From: Nitrospira sp.
GTDB lineage: Bacteria; Nitrospirota; Nitrospiria; Nitrospirales; Nitrospiraceae
Assembly (NCBI GenBank): GCA_005116895.1
Contig: SWDO01000001.1
Span: 206,196 to 244,787 of the forward strand
Length of the DNA stretch: 38,592 bases
Direction: 5' to 3'
The notes under the pieces: model-generated
Seen by the model: the letters and a program-made list of their open reading frames with translations, nothing else
Told to the model about the DNA's origin: nothing
Databases searched by the model: none
Program-made: the position numbers and the translations under genes
In this document: positions 7,387 through 15,593 of the stretch, in pieces
Position numbering within the stretch: the first letter of the stretch is position 1
Layout: each line of letters opens with the position of its first letter

Positions 7387-10300
7387 TTATATATCGTTGG
7401 CGGAGTTCTTCCCTGACAGCATGATCAATTTCGCCGTGGCTTGGCCATAGTGCTGATAGGCGCCCCAGGTCGATCCGTCATTGAGGATCTCCTTTCTCGC
7501 TTTCGCCAACGCGACGCTCAGCTCAGCCCCCGACAGCGCCTCCTCGTAGAACACGTTCGCAAACTCCAACGCCGCAGCATCATCCACGGGCCAGCCGGTG
7601 CCGATATAGTTCTGCACACCTCGTTCAAAAAAGGCTTGAGCCAACCCAGCGAGGCTCCGATTCGATTCCTGCAGGGTAAAGGGTTTGCCGGTGCGAATCA
7701 CGCCGGAGAAGCAGGCATTGGCAAAGACAAGACGCGGAACCCGCCGCGCACGGAAGATATCACGCGCTGACAGGATGTTCTCTTTGCCGAAAATCCAGCC
7801 GCTTTTCGACGGATTCTTCTCATCGAAATCCCCATGTCCCGAATAGTGGATCAAGTCGAACTCGTCACTCAGGATCAGGGCCAACAGTTCAACCGGGTCG
7901 CATTCCTCCGCGCCGATGCGTTGCTCAATCGTAATCGCCAGCTCTTGCTCCCGCTTCATAGTTTGGAGAATGCGCACCACAGCATGACCCTCTGCCCGTG
8001 CTCCAGGTAATCGCAGCTCGGTCTCTGGCGCAGGATCGGCGATGACCAGAACACGAAGCCGATTCGGACAGGGCGGCGCGATCAGTCCAGGAGCCCCTGA
8101 CAACGTGGTGCGAAACTGTCGCGTCAGCTGACGGTCGGGGCCATAGAACGTGACGTGCCCATGCCGTTCGAACGCCGCCATTTCCCAAGGAAAGGCCGCC
8201 GTCGACCGGTCGACAATCAGCGTCAGCGGCGTTAGATCGATCATGTCCTGAAAATCTTCCGGCATGAGATAGCTATGTAACAACTTCCCGTATTTCTTCT
8301 GGTCATCCAGCGCGTGGGACTCCTTCAAGAGTTCGGCAGCGCCTTCTGCATAGGATGACTGAATGGCCACTTCTCGAACCGGGATGACCGCTTGCTGAGT
8401 AATGGCGGAAAATCGGAACAGATCATGATCCCGCTCGATCGTAATACGGCTGCCTTTCATCTCGTCCACCTTCACTGATACCGATTGTTGCGCGCGATAC
8501 GTTCGCTTTGGCAGCATTCTCTTTGGAATCTTCACGTCCTTCGTGCCGGCCTGATCGCTCAAGATTTTCTTGAGGATCACCTCAATGGCCTTGCATCGAC
8601 CCTGGTCGTACTCCACGATGCTCAATCGATCAAGATGCCCCTGCCCGTTGAGTTGTGTGAGCGCCGATCCCACCCCCGCAAGCATCCCCTCAATCGCCTG
8701 ATCGAGCGACAGATTGCCTTCCCCAGAACCGACGACAACCGTGGCAAACTCCCGCCACCCCAGTGCCGTGATTCCATAGGTGACATTGGCAAACAGGAGA
8801 TCCAGATCTTCCCGGTTGAAGCGGCCATATTCACCCATTCCGGCAAGGATGACGGTGTTGGCAACAATGGATTTCTGCGTATTGGGGATGAGAAACACTT
8901 CCCCAAGCCCGCCGCCGATCATGCCCTGCTTCACCGCCTTGGAAATCCAGTGATTAAGCGCCTGGTCCAACGCCCCGACCGCCCGTACCGGTGGCACACC
9001 CCGGTAGTGGCCCACCACCACCGCCGGCGTTTTGATATCGCGAATGTCGCCATGCACCAGCTCGATCTTCGGCAAGAGGGAAGATGGCGAATCCTTCTTG
9101 GTTATCTTCTCTTTGTGCGCCTTCACCGGAGTCGTATCGGCCACAGACCGAGAGGCGGGAGGGGCCTGCGCCATGATGGCTTGCCGGAGCAAGGCTTCGG
9201 CTCGACGGCGCTCACCCACACTGCTGTGATTGCTCTTCGTCTTTTCCGCGATCAGACGGATCTGCTCGGCCTCCTGACGGTCATGAACCGCCCGGACACG
9301 CGCAGATATGGCGGAGCGGACAGCACGGGCCGCAACCGGTTCCATCGCCAGCGCCCCGGTCTTGCCGGTCTGCAAGATCTCATCCACCGCTGCGAGCACC
9401 TGCTCATCCTTCTGGAGATCACCATGAATCTCATCAACATAGTAGGTCTGCACGCCATCGAGCAGCCCAAGCGCGTGAGTGACACGCCCATCGCCCTTCA
9501 CCGTCATGTCAAATTCGAACAGGCCTGGACCATCGATCCTCACCGCACTCACGGTGTCTTGATTACAACCGGCGATATAGGTCATCCGCTCCGGATCGAT
9601 GGTCGCCGGCACATCGAGCGAAGCGTGGAACTCCTTTGCGCGTTGAAGATGGGCGGCCACGATCGGATAGCGCCCCCAAGTACGACTGTCGTACAGACCT
9701 TGTTCCGAGGCTGGAAGTTTGGCGGGGGACGGAAGCAATTGATAACTCCCGACGAATCCGTTCAGGACATCAAGCACTTCGTCCAAATCATGCCGCAGAT
9801 CCGCCGCTGCCAGCCACTTGACGAGCTTGTCCTTAGCCACCATCGCTTGCGCAATGGCATAGGAACCATAGTTCGGCGTGCCGAGCATAATGAGTCGCCC
9901 GCCCTGCATCTTCTTCGGCTCCAACATGGCCTTCCAGAGTTTGGGATACCGCCGAATAAAATTCCGCGACACCAGGCCTCCCATCGAATGGGCCACCATA
10001 TGCACCGGTTGGTCTTTGAACTTGGTTTCCACCAGATCTTTTAACGCATCCGCAGCCTGATCAAGATCTTTCCGCCAATCATAGGCAAACGGCTCCACAT
10101 TCCAGTAGGCCTTCAACCACAGAATCGTCTCGGCATAACTGTCCTTATCGAGTCCACTTGGCTGTACATGGAGGCGCGCATCAGCTTCCCGCATACCATC
10201 CTTGGCGAGCCGGAGTTTGTTGATCCCGCCCCAGATCAGTTTGAGGAAACTGACCCAGACCGTGTCATCGTCGCCATCTTCCGTCACGGTCAACTCGGAG

Positions 10301-10560
10301 CCCATGATGCCGGGAATGAAGATGATGTTGCCCCGCAACGGCTCCCGCTTGCTGCGCACCGATCGCACCCGTTCCGCCAGCCGTTGCAGGCGCTCCAGCT
10401 TCTCGGGCTCGAACTGATCCCGCAAGGCCTGATCAGAAACCGCCCGTGTTTTCCCTCCGCGCGTCGAACGAGAGAGCTGCGCTTCAAACTCGTCCCAAGC
10501 CATGTTAGGGATCGTATGATCCGGATCGTGAAGTCTGGTTCCTCTGTGCTTCATGCTCAT
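7387..10560 (-). CDS. Ser-hydrolase / macro-like / CHAT protease fusion, 1057 aa
   Basis: Three modules are visible. Residues about 75-440 form an alpha/beta hydrolase of the PGAP1/LCAT-like type: IIFIPGIMGSEL with a nucleophile elbow AHSMGG at 190-195 (Ser192). The middle (about 545-740) resembles the N-terminal macro-like domain of M17 leucyl aminopeptidases (IELVHGDIRD, then VVVGHYRGVPPVRAVGALD), without a peptidase domain. The C-terminal third is a CHAT (caspase HetF associated with TPRs) domain with the His-Cys dyad in HYSGHGD (about His909) and FANACFSG (about Cys950), and the conserved GTGWPVDD. I chose ATG 10560 because AAGGAAGG precedes it; an in-frame start at 10686 would add 42 residues. 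It is the last gene of the minus-strand island, 149 bp behind the caspase gene. Inferred role: a protease-activated or protease-coupled lipase-like effector; substrates unknown. Confidence 0.85.
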   Translation of the reverse strand: MSMKHRGTRLHDPDHTIPNMAWDEFEAQLSRSTRGGKTRAVSDQALRDQFEPEKLERLQRLAERVRSVRSKREPLRGNIIFIPGIMGSELTVTEDGDDDTVWVSFLKLIWGGINKLRLAKDGMREADARLHVQPSGLDKDSYAETILWLKAYWNVEPFAYDWRKDLDQAADALKDLVETKFKDQPVHMVAHSMGGLVSRNFIRRYPKLWKAMLEPKKMQGGRLIMLGTPNYGSYAIAQAMVAKDKLVKWLAAADLRHDLDEVLDVLNGFVGSYQLLPSPAKLPASEQGLYDSRTWGRYPIVAAHLQRAKEFHASLDVPATIDPERMTYIAGCNQDTVSAVRIDGPGLFEFDMTVKGDGRVTHALGLLDGVQTYYVDEIHGDLQKDEQVLAAVDEILQTGKTGALAMEPVAARAVRSAISARVRAVHDRQEAEQIRLIAEKTKSNHSSVGERRRAEALLRQAIMAQAPPASRSVADTTPVKAHKEKITKKDSPSSLLPKIELVHGDIRDIKTPAVVVGHYRGVPPVRAVGALDQALNHWISKAVKQGMIGGGLGEVFLIPNTQKSIVANTVILAGMGEYGRFNREDLDLLFANVTYGITALGWREFATVVVGSGEGNLSLDQAIEGMLAGVGSALTQLNGQGHLDRLSIVEYDQGRCKAIEVILKKILSDQAGTKDVKIPKRMLPKRTYRAQQSVSVKVDEMKGSRITIERDHDLFRFSAITQQAVIPVREVAIQSSYAEGAAELLKESHALDDQKKYGKLLHSYLMPEDFQDMIDLTPLTLIVDRSTAAFPWEMAAFERHGHVTFYGPDRQLTRQFRTTLSGAPGLIAPPCPNRLRVLVIADPAPETELRLPGARAEGHAVVRILQTMKREQELAITIEQRIGAEECDPVELLALILSDEFDLIHYSGHGDFDEKNPSKSGWIFGKENILSARDIFRARRVPRLVFANACFSGVIRTGKPFTLQESNRSLAGLAQAFFERGVQNYIGTGWPVDDAAALEFANVFYEEALSGAELSVALAKARKEILNDGSTWGAYQHYGQATAKLIMLSGKNSANDI

Positions 10561-10709
10561 CGGAAAATCCTTCCTTAGAGAACCGCGTGGCAGGGTTTCA
10601 GCCAACTCATAGACGAGTTGTTCATTGATCGGCCATAATGCGCTCGCGTACTTCTTCTCGCAGTGCCTGAAGAGCACGGCGGCCATCAGGCCACCGTGCC
10701 TCGCACTCT

Positions 10710-11546
10710 CTAGCCGAGGAATTGGCGCTCGAACGATGTGCGCTGCCCTTCCAGCTGAGGGACCTGGTCAAAGTCTTCCGCCTTCAGTTTGGCCGTGGTT
10801 CGCCGGTGCAATTCTCGGTAGGTCAACTGACCCTGCGCCTCTTTGATCGACTCGACGAGGTAATAGGTCAGCGCTCCGTTATAGGTCCCGCCGATATGGG
10901 CATCGGCGGACGTTTGCGTGTCCCGGCAGCCGGTGATGAGCATTTCTTGAATGTCGGCATGAACGAGGTCGCTCTTTCGCTTGCGTCCACGAGGAGCCTT
11001 GCCCAGCTGGCCGCGCACAGTGCCGCGTAACTTTCTGCCGGACTCGGTCGCCATGAGGTCGAGTGGGCAGGGAAGGAACCGTTCTCTGATCGGTGCATCG
11101 GGCGGAGTGATGGCGCGAGTGATGGAACCGGAGTGGCAACAGTCCATGATCACCGTGAGGCTGACGCCCTTTCGAAGCTTATTGAACGTCTTCCGAAGCC
11201 AATCGTCGCGCAGGGTATCCTTCCAATCCAGATCAGTGGGACACAAAATTTCGTCGCGATGATCCGCCTCATCCCCATTGTCGTCGGGTACGTTCGACCC
11301 ATGCCCTGAATAGTGGAGGAGCAAGACGTCACCCTTCTTCCCACTCTTGATCAGCTTTTGAATGGCCTTCTGCATCGCCTTCTTTGTTGCCTGCAGATCG
11401 GTGAGGGTCGTGATGTCCTTGTCCTGGAAGCCGTAGTAGGTCTTCAACGCTCCACTCAGATTCTTCACGTCATTGACGCACCCATTCAGATCAGACCCGG
11501 GAATCTGATATTTGTTGATCCCGATGAGCACTGCGCGTTTGGCCAT
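10710..11546 (-). CDS. Caspase-family protease (Peptidase C14, metacaspase-like)
   Basis: The 278-residue protein is a nearly bare caspase-fold domain. It starts with AVLIGINKY, carries LNGCVNDVKNL, then the catalytic His in LLHYSGHGS (His82) and the catalytic Cys in MDCCHSG (Cys137). The Asp-rich GDEADHRDEILCPTD between them is the usual P1-pocket/calcium-binding region of metacaspases and orthocaspases. There is no signal peptide or membrane helix, so it acts in the cytoplasm. GGAGG 5 bases before ATG 11546 supports the start. A 411-bp gap with a strong dyad lies upstream, so it may have its own promoter and drive the CHAT gene behind it. A protease cascade onto the CHAT protein is an inference from adjacency. 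Confidence 0.93.
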   Translation of the reverse strand: MAKRAVLIGINKYQIPGSDLNGCVNDVKNLSGALKTYYGFQDKDITTLTDLQATKKAMQKAIQKLIKSGKKGDVLLLHYSGHGSNVPDDNGDEADHRDEILCPTDLDWKDTLRDDWLRKTFNKLRKGVSLTVIMDCCHSGSITRAITPPDAPIRERFLPCPLDLMATESGRKLRGTVRGQLGKAPRGRKRKSDLVHADIQEMLITGCRDTQTSADAHIGGTYNGALTYYLVESIKEAQGQLTYRELHRRTTAKLKAEDFDQVPQLEGQRTSFERQFLG

Positions 11547-11957
11547 TTCACCCTCCTTTTTGGTCCTGTGATGAAGTCACTCTCCTCGGCTATCTTCCTT
11601 CCTTCCCCTCCAATCCATCAGCTCCAGACACACAGGGACGAAACCCGAAGTACGTGTCCATGTATGGCCTGAGCAAACATCTTGCCAATCTGAATCACGA
11701 AGCGGGTATCGCACGATCTCAACCCTAGGCTGGACTACGCGAGAAAGAATACAGGATTTGAATGTTTTCGAATAGCTACAGCAAGGCAGCGAAGGATTCT
11801 GTGGGTAGAGCACGCGACTAATGGTGGATCTAAACCGATACAGCCCTGTATCGAAATAGGTACAGCAGGTGCCTAAAAAGAAGGGCACCCGGCCTGATCT
11901 ACAAGACCAGAAACCTATAGCGGCATCCCTCAGCTATGAAGAGATTCAGACTCTCAC
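11547..11957. other. 411-bp gap upstream of the caspase gene
   Basis: No credible gene: the open frames here have no family motif or ribosome binding site. The region is AT-richer than its neighbours and carries the dyad at 11836-11853. On the minus strand a TTGCTG-N17-TCAAAT pair could serve as a weak promoter. Confidence 0.5.
11836..11853. promoter_or_regulatory. Dyad CGATACAG-CC-CTGTATCG, copy 1
   Basis: Perfect 8-base arms around CC. On the plus strand it is preceded by AACC and followed 7 bases on by GTACAG. The same order (AACC, GATACrG, CTGTATC, GTACAG) recurs at 15523-15549 before the SLATT gene. It is probably an operator for a regulator shared by both transcription units of the island. 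Confidence 0.5.
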
Positions 11958-12461
11958 TCACTTAAAACAGTATTCATAGTAATGCTTGCGCACATCCGCC
12001 TGCCACTTGAGAAACACAGAAGAAATTTGGCTTTTATTATGATCAGACTTAGGCATTTCATGAAGGAACACATCTGATACTCCTAAATCAAATATGCCAC
12101 CATCTATCCCAGGCTCTTTGAAGACAAGAAGTGGAAGACCAGATGAAAACAGAATACCTGCTTCTATCTGATTCCATGGTGTAGGAAAACCTAGACCCTT
12201 TACCTCCTCCGGATCCTTAGTGCTATATTTCCGAATGCCTCTCTCTATTCGAAATCGCTCAAAGCCAAGGATGATACCGCCAGAACAATGGCGAGCAAGA
12301 ACTGTGACTTCGCGGAGTGGGAATTGAGTAGCAAAATCAGACACTCCAACAGCTCGTGGCTCAAGCTCCAATCCATCTAACAAGTCAAGAATGAGCTTCT
12401 TAGAGGCCTGCTGCGTTTCTGAGAGCGTGGTTGGACAAGAGACGAAGACGGGTATCTTCAT
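11958..12461 (-). CDS. TIR/deoxyribosyltransferase-like domain protein, 167 aa
   Basis: The protein is one compact alpha/beta domain. It opens with a beta strand and polar loop (IPVFVSCPTTL), has a second strand with hydrophobic turn (CSGGIILGFERF) and a WNQIEAGILFSSGLPLLVF motif. The Glu in that motif (Glu100) sits where TIR-like and nucleoside 2-deoxyribosyltransferase-like families place the catalytic Glu (E-x-G...G-x-P). This is a fold-level reading; NAD or nucleotide cleavage is an inference. AAGGAGG 7 bases before ATG 12461 gives a clear start. The gene is markedly AT-richer than its neighbours and has gaps of 114 and 411 bp around it, so it may have joined the island separately. Confidence 0.65.
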   Translation of the reverse strand: MKIPVFVSCPTTLSETQQASKKLILDLLDGLELEPRAVGVSDFATQFPLREVTVLARHCSGGIILGFERFRIERGIRKYSTKDPEEVKGLGFPTPWNQIEAGILFSSGLPLLVFKEPGIDGGIFDLGVSDVFLHEMPKSDHNKSQISSVFLKWQADVRKHYYEYCFK

Positions 12462-12575
12462 GCGTTAGCCTCCTTCGGCAACCTCGCTTTTGTACATGAT
12501 CTCAAATCGTCACGCAAGAAGACTACATAATCAATTGCGTATTAATTGAGGAGCTTACTACTTCAGCCTCACGCG

Positions 12576-14552
12576 CTAGAGGGTGCTGGTGTTGATCCAG
12601 GTCACCTGACCAGTCCGGCGATTGACTTCTTGATACATATGCGCCGTGCCGCCACGGCCGTCCCCCTCACTCCCGTCCCACAGACAGACGAACTGTACCT
12701 TACGGATACCGTATGACAGGGCCGTATCGAGAAGCCATCGATTACAGCGTTCATAGGGATCACTCCCTGTGGGCAATGGACCCAGATCTCGTGGAGCGGA
12801 GCGAATCTCAGCGGTGAGCTTCGCTTTGACCGCGAGGTACCGCGCGCGCCAGGTCTCGCTGTGGCACACGACCGACTTCTGAATGAATTCAGGCTCATCG
12901 AACGGTTGCAACCACTGCACCTTCACCCCTCGCTGCTGACAGGCCTCGGTAAAGAGCAGATCACCGCCACAGGCGCCCTGGATGAGAGCTAGATCTTCGG
13001 GACCTGCGTTGAGTTTCTGCAGGGCCTCAGCAATCTTCTCGGCCGCAGCTGATTCTTTGAAGGCAGGAAATCGCGGAACCGGCCTCGTCGGCGCATCAAT
13101 CATGTGACCGAGGAGAAGAAACACCTGCCTTGGTTTCCACGTGTCTTCCGGCTTCGTGAGCTTCTGTATGGCGCGACCAAAAACAGCGAGTCCAGCATCC
13201 ACATTCTCCGAGCGAAAGCCAATGTCCTTGAATAGCTGCAACTGTGTCAGGCTGGAGTCCAAGGACGCCCAATCTTTTTCATTCTTCGCGATCGCTTCTT
13301 TATAGGCAATCTTCGTGGTTTCCGGTGTCCCGACGAGGACTTCCAAGTCGCCGATGGTGGCAAGGGCCCAGAACCGTTGCTCTTCATCCTGCCCACATTC
13401 GGCGGCAAATCGCACCGCCCCAGCCATCATCGCCATTTCCCGGTCGTATCGTGGATCGTTCGTCAGGTGCCGATACAGATGCATTAACGTGAGGGCATTG
13501 ATGCCGGAGTAATAATGGCCTGGATTACGGCGATAGGCTATGGAATAGCTTTCGATCGCTGCCCGCAGTAACGCATCCTCATAAGCGGCTTCGTCTCGCA
13601 TCAGTTCCGGACTGTTACCCGGGCGATGCCACGATGCTACCCACGCATCTTTATCGACTCGGCCGAGCAAAGCCCAGGTTTCAGGATCGTTCGGAAAGGT
13701 CTTAAGTAGCCCATGATAGTGGGATCGCGCCCGGTCTAATGAATACCCCGGCTTCCCTTCCATCGCAAGCCGCTGGAGACAGATACCTTTCTCTTGTAGG
13801 CCTTTGAGATTCTGGGGTTCCAATGCAAGTCCCCGTTCAACTTGTTCTAACCCAAACGTGAAATGTTCAGCCTTGCGCAACACTTGACCTGCAGCGATAC
13901 AGGCGTCGGCCCGAAAGGCAACAATCGGTGCCTCATCCGCCAGCACCAATACATCCCCAATGTGTCCGGCTTTTCGTGCCAGTGAGATACGCTGCTCCCA
14001 CGCTTCATGTTGCTCCCAAAACTCTTTCACGTCGCCGACACGAAGCACCTTCCAATCAGGCTCCTGCAGATTTGGCAGGAGGTGATAGACCGGACTCACC
14101 TTGCGATCATGCCACGATTCCATCGTGGCCTTGACCATGCCGGACAGGTTCTTCTGATCTTGCTCGATGGTCGCAGAATCTGGCCCACCATTCTTGATGC
14201 CATAACGGAGCTTGCGATCGGTATAGAGATCGAACGCCGTCGTTACCTGTCCTCCACAGATCAAGACGACACCTCGAGCCCGCAACGCATGGCGCACGCC
14301 GAGTTCGTACCAGACATTGGGATTATCGATAGTCAAATCCGCGACAACAAGGTCGGCAATGAGCAGCTCTTGGAACATGTCGGGCAAAATCCCTCCGGCA
14401 CGCTGCTCTTCATCCGCACGGAACACTTCAAGCCCCGCCGCTTCCAACGCCGGTTTAATCAACTCCGCATAGACACGATTGAAATCAATCTCGTTGCCTT
14501 GACTGTCCTTCTTCACGCCAAACGGCATAGCAACAAAAGCATGAGATTTCAT
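12576..14552 (-). CDS. TIR/NDT-like + TPR/TRAFs-binding (DUF4071) + SLOG-like signalling protein
   Basis: The 658-residue protein has three parts. Residues 1-110 are a nucleoside 2-deoxyribosyltransferase/TIR-like domain: AFVAMPFG, then FNRVYAELIKPALEAAGLEVFRADE and VVADLTIDNPNVWYELG, with Glu83 in the catalytic position. Residues about 180-500 are helical TPR-like repeats containing AIESYSIAYRRNPGHYYSGINALTLMHL. That signature recalls the TRAFs-binding domain (DUF4071) of eukaryotic ASK/MAP3K5 kinases and bacterial relatives. The C-terminus from about 521 (LALIQGACGGDLLFTEACQQRG) resembles a Rossmann-like SLOG domain that could sense or bind a nucleotide. GGAGGAGGG precedes ATG 14552. It follows the SLATT gene by 42 bp, so the pair is almost certainly co-transcribed. 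Probable role: sensor/effector producing or using a nucleotide signal; not demonstrated. Confidence 0.82.
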   Translation of the reverse strand: MKSHAFVAMPFGVKKDSQGNEIDFNRVYAELIKPALEAAGLEVFRADEEQRAGGILPDMFQELLIADLVVADLTIDNPNVWYELGVRHALRARGVVLICGGQVTTAFDLYTDRKLRYGIKNGGPDSATIEQDQKNLSGMVKATMESWHDRKVSPVYHLLPNLQEPDWKVLRVGDVKEFWEQHEAWEQRISLARKAGHIGDVLVLADEAPIVAFRADACIAAGQVLRKAEHFTFGLEQVERGLALEPQNLKGLQEKGICLQRLAMEGKPGYSLDRARSHYHGLLKTFPNDPETWALLGRVDKDAWVASWHRPGNSPELMRDEAAYEDALLRAAIESYSIAYRRNPGHYYSGINALTLMHLYRHLTNDPRYDREMAMMAGAVRFAAECGQDEEQRFWALATIGDLEVLVGTPETTKIAYKEAIAKNEKDWASLDSSLTQLQLFKDIGFRSENVDAGLAVFGRAIQKLTKPEDTWKPRQVFLLLGHMIDAPTRPVPRFPAFKESAAAEKIAEALQKLNAGPEDLALIQGACGGDLLFTEACQQRGVKVQWLQPFDEPEFIQKSVVCHSETWRARYLAVKAKLTAEIRSAPRDLGPLPTGSDPYERCNRWLLDTALSYGIRKVQFVCLWDGSEGDGRGGTAHMYQEVNRRTGQVTWINTSTL

Positions 14553-14594
14553 GAACGCGTCCCTCCTCCAACAGAACCAGTCAGCCTTGCTCCT

Positions 14595-15137
14595 TCACGG
14601 CACAGCGGGTGCCTTTTCATCCACCGCTTTCTTTTCTTTGAAGACTTGAGTGATGTAGGTATCAACTTCCTCGCGGCTCAGCTCTTCAACGCCTGCGGCG
14701 AAGGCCGGGTACGCTTGAATATGAGTCTGGTTGGCATAACCCCCGCTCGACTGAAGAAACTGCCAGCCTTCGCTCTTGAGCGACTCGGTCATTCGTCGAT
14801 AGTGCCGCCATCGCTCGCCATATCGGAAAAACTCCTCCACGGCAGCACTCAACGCCACCGCGAGACTGACGAAGAACGTAAGCGTTTTAATGAGAGGGGC
14901 GACGTCATCGCCAACGTTCAGACTGACCAGTGCTGGTACGATCACGCCACCGATGATCGTCGCCAAGCGTAGCCTGCGATACCACCACACAGACTCCTTC
15001 GCCTTCCCATCCATCCAAATAACCAACTCCAACCATCGCGCCCGCATAAACTCTTTGTTCAGTTCCGGTAAATCCAAAGACGCGATGAGCTTGTCCATCT
15101 CAACCCGCATGTACTCTTGATCAGTCGTCTTATTCAT
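14595..15137 (-). CDS. SLATT-type (DUF4231) two-helix membrane protein
   Basis: I use ATG 15137 (180 aa), preceded by GGAGG with 5-base spacing. A GTG at 15161 would add 8 residues without such a site. The protein has an amphipathic helical start, the family's WLELVIWMDGKAKESVWWYRRLRLATIIGG entry, two transmembrane helices (about residues 57-76 and 88-107), then a basic/aromatic FRYGERWRHYRRMTESLKSEGWQFLQ helix. SLATT proteins are predicted pore- or channel-like membrane effectors in nucleotide-signalled conflict systems (Burroughs and Aravind), often beside genes that make or sense nucleotides. The next gene carries a TIR-like and a SLOG-like domain, which fits. It is the first gene of the island. 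Confidence 0.85.
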   Translation of the reverse strand: MNKTTDQEYMRVEMDKLIASLDLPELNKEFMRARWLELVIWMDGKAKESVWWYRRLRLATIIGGVIVPALVSLNVGDDVAPLIKTLTFFVSLAVALSAAVEEFFRYGERWRHYRRMTESLKSEGWQFLQSSGGYANQTHIQAYPAFAAGVEELSREEVDTYITQVFKEKKAVDEKAPAVP

Positions 15138-15593
15138 ACGCACCTCCACAGAATCGTTCACAACAAAGGAATCGCCATGTGCTTCTCACGGTCTGTGCTT
15201 CCACGCGCCAAGGGTACACACCCAAGGGATTGTAGCTCAGCAGCTGGATGAGCTAGTCGGAAATATGGCCGATCACATCGACACTACCCTCACGCTGAAC
15301 GCCGATAAGAGATGAGTATCGTGCTCATGCTCCCGACACCACACGAGTCCCTTCACACAGACTCTCCCCCTTCGTTCCTCTCAGCAATACCAGTGCCCGC
15401 CCGAGTAGCGTGGCTTTACCTTCCTGCAACCTGTATAAGCCTATGAATCGATAGAGCAAGGATCTACGCTGTGTAAGGTCGGAAGCGCGGAGATGAGGAT
15501 GTGTCACCATAACGAGGTATCGAACCAGATACGGTCTGTATCCGTACAGATACCATGAGTAGGAGGAGTAACGGAACCTGGAATTATCGTGTT
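15138..15593. other. 456-bp leader region of the SLATT gene
   Basis: No gene is evident. The region holds dyad copy 2 at 15523-15549, a possible minus-strand promoter (TTGCTC-N16-TATACA at about 15430-15457), and a 7-base-arm hairpin TAGCTCA/TGAGCTA at 15232-15254 that mimics a tRNA D-arm. Confidence 0.45.
15523..15549. promoter_or_regulatory. Dyad element, copy 2 (GATACGG/CTGTATC core)
   Basis: GATACGGTCTGTATC (15528-15542) is a dyad with one mismatch in 7-base arms. It is preceded by AACC (15523-15526) and followed by GTACAG (15544-15549), matching the arrangement at 11833-11865. It lies about 390 bp before the SLATT start and 44 bp beyond the 3' end of the O-methyltransferase gene. Confidence 0.45.

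Noticed and set aside
8485..10044. 519-codon plus-strand open frame opposite the CHAT gene
   Set aside because: It has no family motif or ribosome binding site, and is rich in His, Arg and Leu as expected for the antisense of a GC-rich gene. The minus-strand frame has clear catalytic motifs.
11577..11888. 103-codon minus-strand frame in the gap before the caspase gene
   Set aside because: No family likeness, composition like non-coding sequence, and it overlaps the palindromic operator.
14007..14972. 321-codon plus-strand open frame across the TIR-TRAF and SLATT genes
   Set aside because: It is antisense to two well-supported genes and their gap, with no recognisable domain.
15226..15275. 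tRNA-like start (GGGATTGTAGCTCAGC) with a D-arm-like hairpin, as a possible attachment site of the island
   Set aside because: No T-arm (GTTCGA-type) or acceptor 3' strand follows and the D-loop is too long. It is best read as a chance hairpin TAGCTCA/TGAGCTA.
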